Source: Paraburkholderia diazotrophica
GTDB taxonomy: Bacteria; Pseudomonadota; Gammaproteobacteria; Burkholderiales; Burkholderiaceae
Length of the DNA stretch: 57,829 bases
NCBI RefSeq assembly: GCF_900108945.1
Contig: NZ_FNYE01000047.1
Location: 1 to 57,829 of the forward strand
Reading direction: 5' to 3'
Numbering within the stretch: the first letter of the stretch is position 1; each line of letters opens with the position of its first letter. The position numbers and the translations under genes were made by a program. Shown in pieces: positions 27,164-35,067 of the stretch. The notes under the pieces were generated by a model, which was given only the letters and a program-made list of their open reading frames with translations, had not been told where the DNA came from and did not search any database.

Positions 27164-29572
27164 ATGAGTCTCTTTTCGGGTATCGAGACGGACGAAGATC
27201 AGCCCGGCGGCGGCTTTTTGAAGCGGTTGCGAGGGATCAGGCCGGCGGCATTTGTGCAATCTGGGGGAGCCGCGACCCGGGCCGTGCAGGAACCACGCTT
27301 CAGCGACCGGACAAACGCGATCAATCCGACCGTGTCGTTTCTCGGTCGGAAGCTGTCCGGTGACGATATCACGGACGTCGAGGAATTCACGGAATCAGAC
27401 GGCTCCGTGACTGCTGTGCATGTCGCGACGGCGACGTCAGAGTCGCACAACCTCGTCGAGACACGTGAGCCCGTAACGTCCGGGACGCCCACGTCCCTAG
27501 CGGAAAGCGTTGCCACGGCACCGATACCAGAACCCGCTGCGGAATCTGCTACCGTCGACGTGACCGCGGCTCTTGGCGACGCGTACGCTAAGGGTGAAAA
27601 GGCTCTGCGCGAGCTGGATGCGATGATCGCAGCACAGTCACGCCCCATGGAACGTACGCATGGCACGGCCGCAGCGCACGTGGCTGAGTGTGCCCCGCCC
27701 GGGGCAGTCGCGGAAACCGTGGCGATTGCGAACGAAAACGCGACCACGTTTTCTCAACAGGCTGATGCAGCACCGACACCCACGCATTCGACGGTGCCGA
27801 CCTCCGCTCGCCTCCGTACCCCGGCAGGCGCGCGACCTCAAGCAGTGCCGCCTCATTCGTCGGCGATACGGGGAAACGACGAGGATGATGACCAGGAACC
27901 TGAACCGACCAGCACAACGAGCGGAAGGCCTGCTCTGGTGTCGGCGGAAGCGCTGCCCGATTTCAAGCGTGTCATCACAGGCGTCGAGGCCGATTCGACG
28001 CTGCGGATTTCGGCAGCGGTGCGCAAAGAGTTTGTCGCTGTCGAGATCCAGCCTGGGATTGCTATCGTTGCGGCCACCGCTCGCTTCAGCGAGCGCGCGC
28101 AGTTTGCGACGTTCCTAAAGGATCTGGCTGCGCACGATCTGCTCGTTCAGGAAGAGATGATCGCGACCGAGGAAGTGATCGCGTCGATCTACGAAGGAAA
28201 ACGCGATGTTGCTGTCAAAGGCGAACGGGAAGCATCGCGCGCCATCGGCAATTTCCGCGACATCATCGAGGCAGCCCACGCCTACGGTGCGAGCGACGTT
28301 CACATTGAGCCGCGCGATTTTCTCGGCGAAGTCGAGGTGCGCTTTCGCGTGAACGGTGACCTGTACACCTACCGTCGCCTGCCGAAGAACATCGTACGCC
28401 GCGCCCTCTCGGCAGCGTATTCGGACCTCGTCCAGAAAAACACCAACTCGGGCAATTCCTTCCAGCCGAGTGCACCGCAATCGGCAATGATCCCGCTGGT
28501 TCTCGGACGGGATACCGTCAACCTGCGCTGGCAATCGGCGCCGACGGTTGGCGGCTATGACGTAGGACTGCGGTTGCTCGATGGCAACTTCAAGAACTAC
28601 TCGGTGCTGATGCCCGACCAGATGGGACTGTCGCCGAGCCAGCTTGCCTTGATCGACACACTCAACTACGTGAGCGGCGGCATCACAGTTCTGACGGGAG
28701 AAACAGGTTCTGGCAAGACAACCCTGTTGCGCGCGTTGAGCTACATGCTGCCGGATCGCGAACTCAAGAAGCAGTTCGCCGTCAGTGAGCCGTCCGAATA
28801 TCCACTTCCATGGCTGTCGGAGATTTCGATCATTCGTCGCCCGGACGAATCGGACGACGAGGCGAACCGCAAATACGCGGAAGTGATTCGAACGCTCATG
28901 CGTTTGGATCCGGACGACGTGACCATCTCCGAAGTTCGCGATCGCGTCGTGATGGGACTTGTGTCTGAACTCGCGCTGACTGGCCATCCGGTGCGTCTCT
29001 CGCTGCATGCGGGCGACGTCATCTCGGCGGTGATGCGTATGGCGGGCGGCCGACTCCAGTTGCCGATCGACGAACTGGCGGCAGAGGGGTTCATCAATGC
29101 CGTCGGCAACCAGAAGCTGGTTCCGACGTTGTGCGACGACTGCAAGCTGTCGGCCGAAGATGTGATGCACAAGAGCGACCTCGAACTGTTGCGTTCGAAG
29201 TTCGGCCTTGATACGTCGAAGATGGCTTGCCGGAACCATGCCGGATGTCCGACATGCCGCCTCGAAGGACTGTTTTCGCGCGACGGTAAGGTTGCCGGCG
29301 GCACGCGGCGGCCAACGCTGGTGGCCGAGCTGTACCGCCCGACGCCGGAATTTCGAGAGCGGGTCGCGGCACGCGACTGGAGCGGCGCGCGCGCGGTGTG
29401 GCGCGGCGAGCGCAAAACCGGCTTCGCTAACGAGGACATGACTGGAAAGACGCTATATGAACACGCTCTTTTCAAGGCCTCGCGCGGCGAAATCGACCCA
29501 CAATTCATCAACCGTTCCATGCAGTCGTTCGCGCAATACCGCGTGATGCCGGGTGCAGACGGAAAACTGTAA
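27164..29572 (+). CDS. pilQ: PilQ pilus assembly ATPase with long N-terminal extension
   Basis: The last about 430 residues form a GspE/PilQ-type secretion ATPase: an Asp box ASDVHIEPRD (about 375-384), Walker A GETGSGKTTLL (about 512-522), an acidic box TISEVRDR, and a His box TGHPVRLSLHAGD. A cysteine cluster (CDDCKLS, CRNHAGCPTC) is probably a zinc site. It powers pilus assembly from the cytoplasm. R64-type PilQ is near 500-530 residues; here the first about 270 residues are an added low-complexity Thr/Ala/Pro-rich region of unknown role. GGAGG upstream fixes the start. Confidence 0.92.
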   Translation: MSLFSGIETDEDQPGGGFLKRLRGIRPAAFVQSGGAATRAVQEPRFSDRTNAINPTVSFLGRKLSGDDITDVEEFTESDGSVTAVHVATATSESHNLVETREPVTSGTPTSLAESVATAPIPEPAAESATVDVTAALGDAYAKGEKALRELDAMIAAQSRPMERTHGTAAAHVAECAPPGAVAETVAIANENATTFSQQADAAPTPTHSTVPTSARLRTPAGARPQAVPPHSSAIRGNDEDDDQEPEPTSTTSGRPALVSAEALPDFKRVITGVEADSTLRISAAVRKEFVAVEIQPGIAIVAATARFSERAQFATFLKDLAAHDLLVQEEMIATEEVIASIYEGKRDVAVKGEREASRAIGNFRDIIEAAHAYGASDVHIEPRDFLGEVEVRFRVNGDLYTYRRLPKNIVRRALSAAYSDLVQKNTNSGNSFQPSAPQSAMIPLVLGRDTVNLRWQSAPTVGGYDVGLRLLDGNFKNYSVLMPDQMGLSPSQLALIDTLNYVSGGITVLTGETGSGKTTLLRALSYMLPDRELKKQFAVSEPSEYPLPWLSEISIIRRPDESDDEANRKYAEVIRTLMRLDPDDVTISEVRDRVVMGLVSELALTGHPVRLSLHAGDVISAVMRMAGGRLQLPIDELAAEGFINAVGNQKLVPTLCDDCKLSAEDVMHKSDLELLRSKFGLDTSKMACRNHAGCPTCRLEGLFSRDGKVAGGTRRPTLVAELYRPTPEFRERVAARDWSGARAVWRGERKTGFANEDMTGKTLYEHALFKASRGEIDPQFINRSMQSFAQYRVMPGADGKL

Positions 29573-29587
29573 CGAGGGTCCTAGGTC

Positions 29588-30706
29588 ATGTTGAGTTCGT
29601 TGATCGCCATGCTTCCCGAAGCAGCGCAGATGCGTATCGCACGGTGGCGCTTCCAGAGCGTGCGCGAGACCTTCTACAAGGAAACGCGTCTGGATATCGA
29701 GAAGAAGGGCCTCCGGGACGTGGAGACCCTGCGTGAACGTCTCGAAACCTACGAGAGCCGTAATCGGAAGCGCGACCGCATCGAGTGGAAGGTCTTTGCG
29801 CGAGTGCGCGAGCGTCTCGTGAAGGGAGACTCGTTTTCCGCCGCGATCAAGCCGTTCATCCCGGGCGACGAGTACACGCTGTTCGATATCGCAGACGAGT
29901 CGACACAGAAAGACGCGGTGGTCAGGGGCTTCGAGCTTGCCGAGATGGCGGCGTTCGCAAAACGCACGCTGTCATCCCAAACGACACTGCAGGTCGCTTA
30001 CCCGACGTTTCTGCTGGTCTATCTGTACGGCTTTTGCATGATGTTCGGCGGCATGATCTATCCGCAGGTCGTTGAGATCAAGCCGCTGGAGCAGTGGCCT
30101 GACGCGGGGCGTCTGCTGTTTCATATCGACACGTTCGCCTACGAGTACTGGTGGATCTCTGCTTCGCTGGTCATCGGAACGATCGCGCTGTACTTCTATA
30201 CGTTGAAGCGCTGGGTCGGTCCGCTGCGCAACCGCTTCGACCGGTTCCCGCTCATGTGGCGCAACCGTCGCGACATGCGAGCAGCGCTACTGATCGTCTC
30301 GCTGGCCGGTCTGTTCGACTCGAACCTCACGCTGCGCGCCGCGATCAATCGGGTAGCCAAGTCGTCGGATCCGTGGATGCGCTGGCATCTGGACACGATG
30401 AGCAAGCGCCTGACGCAGCGTCCCGATCAGCCGATGCGGGCCCTTGACACGGGCATCTTCTCGGAAATGATTGTAGACACAATCACCGATGCAGCGGGGC
30501 GCGATCAGTTCGAAGCGGCGATCAAGTCGCTTGGTCGCGACTCGCTTGCGCGCGTGGTGGAGGCCGTGAAGCGAAACGCGCGTCTGACGCACTACGTGTT
30601 GCTCGGCTTTGCAGTGGTCCTCTTTCTGGCCATTGGTGTGGGTTCCTACGTCATCACTGGCGCAGTGAATATGAGCGGCGGCATTCCGGTTGCAGGCGCG
30701 CAGTAA
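29588..30706 (+). CDS. pilR: PilR inner-membrane platform protein (GspF type)
   Basis: The 372-residue protein matches the T2SS-F/PilC/PilR family. A cytoplasmic GspF domain is followed by paired membrane helices (TTLQVAYPTFLLVYLYGFCMM; YWWISASLVIGTIALYFY), a second GspF domain (AALLIVSLAGLFDSNLTLRAAI) and a last helix (VLLGFAVVLFLAIGVGSY). It is the inner-membrane base with which the PilQ ATPase works. It follows pilQ by 15 bp. Confidence 0.9.
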   Translation: MLSSLIAMLPEAAQMRIARWRFQSVRETFYKETRLDIEKKGLRDVETLRERLETYESRNRKRDRIEWKVFARVRERLVKGDSFSAAIKPFIPGDEYTLFDIADESTQKDAVVRGFELAEMAAFAKRTLSSQTTLQVAYPTFLLVYLYGFCMMFGGMIYPQVVEIKPLEQWPDAGRLLFHIDTFAYEYWWISASLVIGTIALYFYTLKRWVGPLRNRFDRFPLMWRNRRDMRAALLIVSLAGLFDSNLTLRAAINRVAKSSDPWMRWHLDTMSKRLTQRPDQPMRALDTGIFSEMIVDTITDAAGRDQFEAAIKSLGRDSLARVVEAVKRNARLTHYVLLGFAVVLFLAIGVGSYVITGAVNMSGGIPVAGAQ

Positions 30707-30760
30707 GCACTCTTCCATTAATTTTTTCGTCGCGCCGCAGGCGTGAACTTGGAGAATTTT

Positions 30761-31354
30761 ATGCAACACAAAGAGAATAACTCCGCCCGTCGTTTGCGTT
30801 TGCTACAGATGGGCCGTCGCAGAAAGCAGTCGGGCGAGCTGTCGCTGATCGAGGCGGGCGCCTACATGGCGGGCGCGGCGCTTCTCGCGATCGCGGTCAT
30901 CAAGGGCGGGGCTTACGTCTACACCCTGATCAAGTCGCAGCAGTTCACGAGCGAGGCGCAGATGTTCCATACGGGCATTCTGAACGCCACACAGAACGAC
31001 GCTGACTTCTCCGCTGAGACGCTGACGACGCTTGCCACGAACCGCGCGTTCGACTCGGCGGGTGCACGCCTGGCTGCGGACAAGTCTTCGTTGAAGGGCA
31101 TTTTCAACCAGCCGGTGACGATCGCCGTCGGCACACTGAGCACGGCCAACGACTCACTGATCATGTCGTATCAGGTTCCCGCAGCAGTGTGTTCGATGAG
31201 TATTGCCGCACTGACGAATACATATTCGCAGGTAGCCGCGAATGGCACAACCCTCGCAGGCCCCACGACGACATTCAGCAGCAACACGGCGGGTACAGCC
31301 TGTGAAGCGGGGGGCGCATACGCGACGTTGCAGCTTTATACGTCGCGCACGTAA
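30761..31354 (+). CDS. pilS: PilS major type IVb prepilin
   Basis: The start is ATG 30761 with GGAG six nt upstream; an in-frame GTG at 30743 is less likely. A basic 25-residue leader ends in KQSG, followed by ELSLIEAG and a hydrophobic helix (AGAALLAIAVIKGGAYVY), a class IVb prepilin cleavage site. The mature protein of about 172 residues ends in a globular domain with two cysteines (AAVCSMS, GTACEAG) that could form the pilin disulfide. It is the probable main subunit of the thin pilus. The matching prepilin peptidase (PilU) is not in the window. Confidence 0.85.
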   Translation: MQHKENNSARRLRLLQMGRRRKQSGELSLIEAGAYMAGAALLAIAVIKGGAYVYTLIKSQQFTSEAQMFHTGILNATQNDADFSAETLTTLATNRAFDSAGARLAADKSSLKGIFNQPVTIAVGTLSTANDSLIMSYQVPAAVCSMSIAALTNTYSQVAANGTTLAGPTTTFSSNTAGTACEAGGAYATLQLYTSRT

Positions 31355-31366
31355 TCCGGGGCAGCT

Positions 31367-32623
31367 ATGGGTAGCTTGCTGGAGATGATGTTCGTCCTGC
31401 TTGGTTCGGCTATTCTGACCGTGCAGGCGATCAAGGCAGATGTCGCAAATCAGCGTGCGACGATGCTGACGATCGAAGGCCAGAACGAAGCGACGCTGGT
31501 CAGTGCATTTGAAGGCTGGATCTCGGACAACTTCGGGGCGATCCTCTCGCAGTACACCGCGTCAGGCAATGTGTCGACGTTGACGCCGCCAACAATCGCG
31601 CAACTCGTCGCTGCGGGCAATCTGAAGCAGGCGCATGGCGCTGGCCCGTTCTGGGGCGGATCATATGCGACTTCCATGACGATGGTGCCAGCCGGCTGTA
31701 CACAGGCGGCTGGCAACTGTCGCGTTGCTTTCACGATGTATCCGACGAAGCCGTTGCTGAAGGGTGGTCAACCTGACGTAGGGGGCGCCGCGCAGGTAGC
31801 TCAGGCTGGCGCAAAACTGGCCGGGACGAGCCAGTTTGGCTATTCGAACTCCCAGAATCCTGCCGTGATCGGTGGCATCAATGGATCGTTCACAACAGCC
31901 AATCCACTTGGCGCAAAGGCGGCGACAATCCTGGCGACGAACGGTCCGAGCGACGATGGCAGTTCGGTCTACATCCGGCGCGACGGAAGTCTGACGTGGA
32001 CTGGCGACCAGAACGTGAACGGGGTCAGTCTGCACAATGTCAAAAACCTTGATGCGACGGGGAATATCAGTGCTGCAACGGCTAATCTTCAGGCCGGTAA
32101 TTCGCTGAACATCGGCGGGGGTGCGGTTTATTACGGTGATTCGACTAACGCGGCTGTTCGGACCAACGGTGCGCTCTACGTTCAGAACCAGGCGGGTACG
32201 GGCCCGGCCCCGATCAATACGGGCGCCGCGAATATCACGGGCAACGCAACGGTGTCAGGCTTTGTGCAGGCTGGCAATGTCGCGTGGGCACGCAATGCCT
32301 GTTCCGGCACTGGCATTGCCGCGGCGGCCGACGGCTCGGGCCTGATCCTGTCATGTCAGTACGGGCAGTGGCTGCCGGTTGGGGGACGATGGCAGCGTTA
32401 CGGGTATTACGTCGTGCAGAACGGCTGGGGCGTGCCTGCACCGACCTGCCCGGGAGGTGGCACACCGGAGCTGCTCGTTACCGCTCAGAGCGTGTATGTC
32501 GATCCCACGGCGTCTTTCAGTTACAGCGTGAGTGGATCCGGACCGTGGACGGTCTGGATCGTCGATGGCAGTGGTTCAGGGATACCCGGTCAGGCGATTG
32601 CTTCGACATACTGCGCATACTAA
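31367..32623 (+). CDS. pilV: PilV minor pilin / tip adhesin
   Basis: This 418-residue protein starts with a hydrophobic pilin-like helix (LLEMMFVLLGSAILTVQ) after only MGS, so the leader is two residues if Gly2 precedes the cleavage site. The N-terminal half has the PilV pattern (TMLTIEGQNEATL, GWISDNFGAIL), then a repetitive beta-rich stalk (ATGNISAATANLQAGN). The C-terminal receptor-binding-like domain has CSGTG, LILSCQYGQW and a final cysteine. In R64 this domain is exchanged by the shufflon; here I see no inverted 19-bp shufflon repeats or rci gene next to it, so the tip appears fixed. Confidence 0.8.
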   Translation: MGSLLEMMFVLLGSAILTVQAIKADVANQRATMLTIEGQNEATLVSAFEGWISDNFGAILSQYTASGNVSTLTPPTIAQLVAAGNLKQAHGAGPFWGGSYATSMTMVPAGCTQAAGNCRVAFTMYPTKPLLKGGQPDVGGAAQVAQAGAKLAGTSQFGYSNSQNPAVIGGINGSFTTANPLGAKAATILATNGPSDDGSSVYIRRDGSLTWTGDQNVNGVSLHNVKNLDATGNISAATANLQAGNSLNIGGGAVYYGDSTNAAVRTNGALYVQNQAGTGPAPINTGAANITGNATVSGFVQAGNVAWARNACSGTGIAAAADGSGLILSCQYGQWLPVGGRWQRYGYYVVQNGWGVPAPTCPGGGTPELLVTAQSVYVDPTASFSYSVSGSGPWTVWIVDGSGSGIPGQAIASTYCAY

Positions 32624-32638
32624 AGGAGAAAAATAAAG

Positions 32639-33277
32639 GTGAAATTTGCGAAGGCGCTAACGCGGTTTTTGTTGCCAATATGCATCCTTCTCTTTGCGCG
32701 GAGCGCATTCGCCGGGCCAGCGCGTTGCTCGTATGGCAATCAGGATTCGACCTGTACAACGCCAGTCGTCACCGCATGGCAACCTCAGCCACAGTGTTCG
32801 GCGGCGGCTGGATGGACCACCATCGGCGCGTCTCGTTGGATCGGGTCGCAATGGACAGCGCCACAGTGTAACTATCAACCTCCGCCGTCGTGCCCGGCAG
32901 GATATGACCAGGTTGGGTCTCCGTCGTGGAATGGCAGTTCGTGGGTAGGACTTTCATGTCAGCCGAGCGCTCCAAAGGATCCAACGAGCTCATGCATCGC
33001 GGCGGTGCCCGCAGGATATACGCTTACGAGCGGGGCGACCGGACCAATACCAATGGATTTGCCGTTGCGAAACGTCGCTGCTTATACCGGCTTCATGAAT
33101 CCTGACCCATCCGATGTGGTCTACGGCTGGCAAGCGAAAGGGCCGCAATACGATGTTCCGTGCCCGAATCAGGACAACACGACATGGGGACTCTATTGTT
33201 ACGTTCGTGGCGACGGATCATTTGACGCATTGGTCGCGTGGCACAACACACCATCGAGCGGCCAATGTAATCACTGA
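32639..33277 (+). CDS. Secreted cysteine-rich protein after pilV
   Basis: A GTG start follows AAAGGAG by ten nt, 15 bp after pilV. A clear signal peptide (to AFA near residue 25) precedes a Cys/Trp/Pro-rich protein. About two imperfect repeats of 30 residues share C, W-x-G-S-x-W and C (SRWIGSQWTAPQC; PSWNGSSWVGLSC), joined by PPPSCP. Such cysteine-bounded WxGxxW repeats occur in surface and pilus-tip proteins (family impression). As the last gene of the operon it may be a tip or surface adhesin partner of PilV. No enzymatic motif is visible. Confidence 0.7.
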   Translation: MKFAKALTRFLLPICILLFARSAFAGPARCSYGNQDSTCTTPVVTAWQPQPQCSAAAGWTTIGASRWIGSQWTAPQCNYQPPPSCPAGYDQVGSPSWNGSSWVGLSCQPSAPKDPTSSCIAAVPAGYTLTSGATGPIPMDLPLRNVAAYTGFMNPDPSDVVYGWQAKGPQYDVPCPNQDNTTWGLYCYVRGDGSFDALVAWHNTPSSGQCNH

Positions 33278-33290
33278 AAAGCGCCAAATA

Positions 33291-33315
33291 AAAAAGCGCC
33301 CCGAAGGCGCTTTTT
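33291..33315. terminator. Bidirectional terminator
   Basis: AAAAAGCGCC (33291-33300), loop CCGAA, GGCGCTTTTT (33306-33315) is a perfect 10-bp stem with A and T tracts on both sides. It ends the pilus operon and the converging CAP-lipoprotein gene. Confidence 0.9.
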
Positions 33316-33334
33316 CTGTGTGCCAGTTGACCGA

Positions 33335-34303
33335 TCAGCCGATGATGTTGCCAGTGGTGAACGAAAAGCTACGCGAGAAGGCCGTCCCGTTGATCGTTCC
33401 GGTAAGCGATACCGTGTACGTCGTGTTCGGCAGCAACGGCGTTGCAGGGTACGCAACTGCTTCGTACGGCAGAATCAGGTGATTCGGGTCCGTCGACGAA
33501 TTCAGGAGCTGCAACGTCGTGACCGTTCCGGACGTATCAGCGACTGTCCCCGCGGTCAGCACCACCTTGTCAGTGACATTGCCCGCAACCGCGATCGGCG
33601 TGCCCCAGTTGCCGGATGTATTCGGCGGTGTCGGGGTTTCGCCGCCGCTGCTATATGCAACGCCTGTGATTCCCTGGCAGGGATAGGTCAGCGGCATATT
33701 GCCCGGGATCGTTTGCTGATGTGCGAGTGTCATCGAACCTTGAACGACCGGAAATCCGTTGAACGTCGTTTCGTTCGTGCCGATGCCGATAGCCGACGCG
33801 GGCCACACACCGACGCCGATGTGATAGACACCCGACAGCCAGCCATAGACCAACTGCTGACCGTATTGCGCTTCGGTTAGCTTAGCGTTCGTGTAATAGC
33901 CTGCGCTTACGCCCCCAATGAACGAGTCGGAATAGCCGAAATGGGTCGCACGGTCGGCATACGTGACACCGATGAAGCCCGGCTTACCGGAAACTTCATC
34001 ATCGGTCACTCCATTTTGACCCATATATTGCGCATGTCCGACAGCCGCCTGATCGAGCAGGCTGTTGTCCTGCAGGGCCGGGAACCCGCACTGCTGTCGT
34101 TGCTGGTTCAACAGATTGAAAGCGGCGAGCTGGGCGCTGTCGGCGGCGTATTGCGGCGTAGTCAGATTACCAGTCGTCGGGCTGCTCGCCGGCGTCGACG
34201 GTGCCGCGCCAGTGCTGCCCCCGCCGCCACCGCCGCCGCACGCTGCAAGAGCCAAAGCTGCCGCGATAGAAACCGCCGTCAATGCGAGTTTGCTGCTTTT
34301 CAT
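33335..34303 (-). CDS. CAP-domain (SCP-like) lipoprotein
   Basis: A lipoprotein signal ends in LALAAC (Cys22), followed by a glycine run and a Ser/Pro/Thr spacer. Residues about 55-205 form a CAP/SCP domain (FNLLNQQRQQCGFPAL, AAVGHAQYM, VYGWLSGVYH, ASAIGIG), and a C-terminal beta domain of about 100 residues resembles an Ig-like fold. CAP proteins are secreted or surface proteins with varied roles; no enzymatic role can be assigned. It converges on the pilus operon and has its own promoter, so it is not part of that operon, although surface display suggests a role in cell contact or exclusion (inference). Confidence 0.8.
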   Translation of the reverse strand: MKSSKLALTAVSIAAALALAACGGGGGGGSTGAAPSTPASSPTTGNLTTPQYAADSAQLAAFNLLNQQRQQCGFPALQDNSLLDQAAVGHAQYMGQNGVTDDEVSGKPGFIGVTYADRATHFGYSDSFIGGVSAGYYTNAKLTEAQYGQQLVYGWLSGVYHIGVGVWPASAIGIGTNETTFNGFPVVQGSMTLAHQQTIPGNMPLTYPCQGITGVAYSSGGETPTPPNTSGNWGTPIAVAGNVTDKVVLTAGTVADTSGTVTTLQLLNSSTDPNHLILPYEAVAYPATPLLPNTTYTVSLTGTINGTAFSRSFSFTTGNIIG

Positions 34304-34354
34304 ATTTAGGTCCTCGTGTTTAATGTGGCCGCGCCCCCGCGCAACCTTGATTTC

Positions 34355-34382
34355 ATCTTATCGAGCGCAATCCAAAGTCAAG
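34355..34382 (-). promoter_or_regulatory. Promoter-like CTTGACT element of the CAP gene
   Basis: On the minus strand CTTGACT (34382-34376) is followed by TAAGAT (34360-34355) after a 15-bp spacer, about 52 bp before the start codon. The same CTTGACT element precedes six other minus-strand genes in the window (39225, 43410, 45014, 47622, 48844, 49736). The short spacer suggests weak or activator-dependent promoters. Confidence 0.55.
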
Positions 34383-34510
34383 GCAGCGTCGGCCGAGACC
34401 TTCGAAGGCGCGAATACTTACCGCAGATTTTGCGTGCGAAGGCATTGTAAAGAGGTAAAGAGCGGTAAGCGGTTGCGGCGAGAGTGTCGTTGCGTAGGCG
34501 CAACCGTTTG

Positions 34511-34882
34511 CTACTGGCGTGCCGAGCGGTTTTTCCGTCGGGTTATGCGGATCGCAATAAAAAGCGCGGCGAGCACCGTGCCCGCGATCGCGGGTTGCTG
34601 TTTGCCGACCGTTGTGAGCAGCAGTGATCCTCCCCACGCCATAATGAGGAAGAACACCAGATGTTTGAACGCCTTGCTGTCCAGTACGCGCAATAATCGG
34701 GCGCCGGATCGTCGCTCACACCGCTTCGCATATTGTTCGTTGGCTGTTTCGAGGTCGAACGTCTCGGGCTTCGCCTGGCGCTCGGCTCTGTAATGGCGCT
34801 CGTAGTGCGGGAAGCGAGCGTCGCCACGGCCTCTGAGCCAAGCCGCGGCGCTGTCGCCAAAAAGATAAGCGAAGTCCTGCAT
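34511..34882 (-). CDS. Small membrane protein of the FlhDC-like operon
   Basis: The 123-residue protein has a charged N-terminal half and two membrane helices near the C-terminus (LVFFLIMAWGGSLLLTTV; AIAGTVLAALFIAIRI), ending in a basic tail. No family is recognised. It starts 2 bp after the 56-residue gene upstream, so the two are probably co-translated with the regulator gene at 35068-36252. Confidence 0.7.
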   Translation of the reverse strand: MQDFAYLFGDSAAAWLRGRGDARFPHYERHYRAERQAKPETFDLETANEQYAKRCERRSGARLLRVLDSKAFKHLVFFLIMAWGGSLLLTTVGKQQPAIAGTVLAALFIAIRITRRKNRSARQ

Positions 34883-34883
34883 A

Positions 34884-35054
34884 TCAGTGCATTACGTCCG
34901 CTGTGAACTCCACTACACCGATCACACCCGGGATGCACTGGCCGTCGGCTTCGGCGTGGAATTCGCCAGTTTCAATATCGCGCCAGCCAAACTGGACGCG
35001 GCCATCGTGCGAAAAGACCACCAACCCAGTCTGAACCGCGAAATCCTGATGCAT
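34884..35054 (-). CDS. 56-residue protein downstream of FlhDC-like regulator
   Basis: A GGGAGG ribosome site lies 9 nt before ATG 35054. The product is small, acidic and beta-rich (VVFSHDGRVQFGWRDIETGEF), with no membrane helix and one cysteine. I recognise no family. It lies 13 bp after the regulator gene and 1 bp before the membrane-protein gene, so the three form one operon. Confidence 0.7.
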   Translation of the reverse strand: MHQDFAVQTGLVVFSHDGRVQFGWRDIETGEFHAEADGQCIPGVIGVVEFTADVMH

Positions 35055-35067
35055 GGCGCGACCTCCC

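Noticed and set aside
28115..29239. Minus-strand open frame of 374 codons opposite pilQ
   Set aside because: It is antisense to a clear secretion ATPase with intact Walker motifs.
31367..33277. Possible shufflon at the 3' end of pilV
   Set aside because: I found no inverted 19-bp repeats and no alternative pilV C-terminal segments in reverse orientation; the nearest recombinase gene is 13 kb away.
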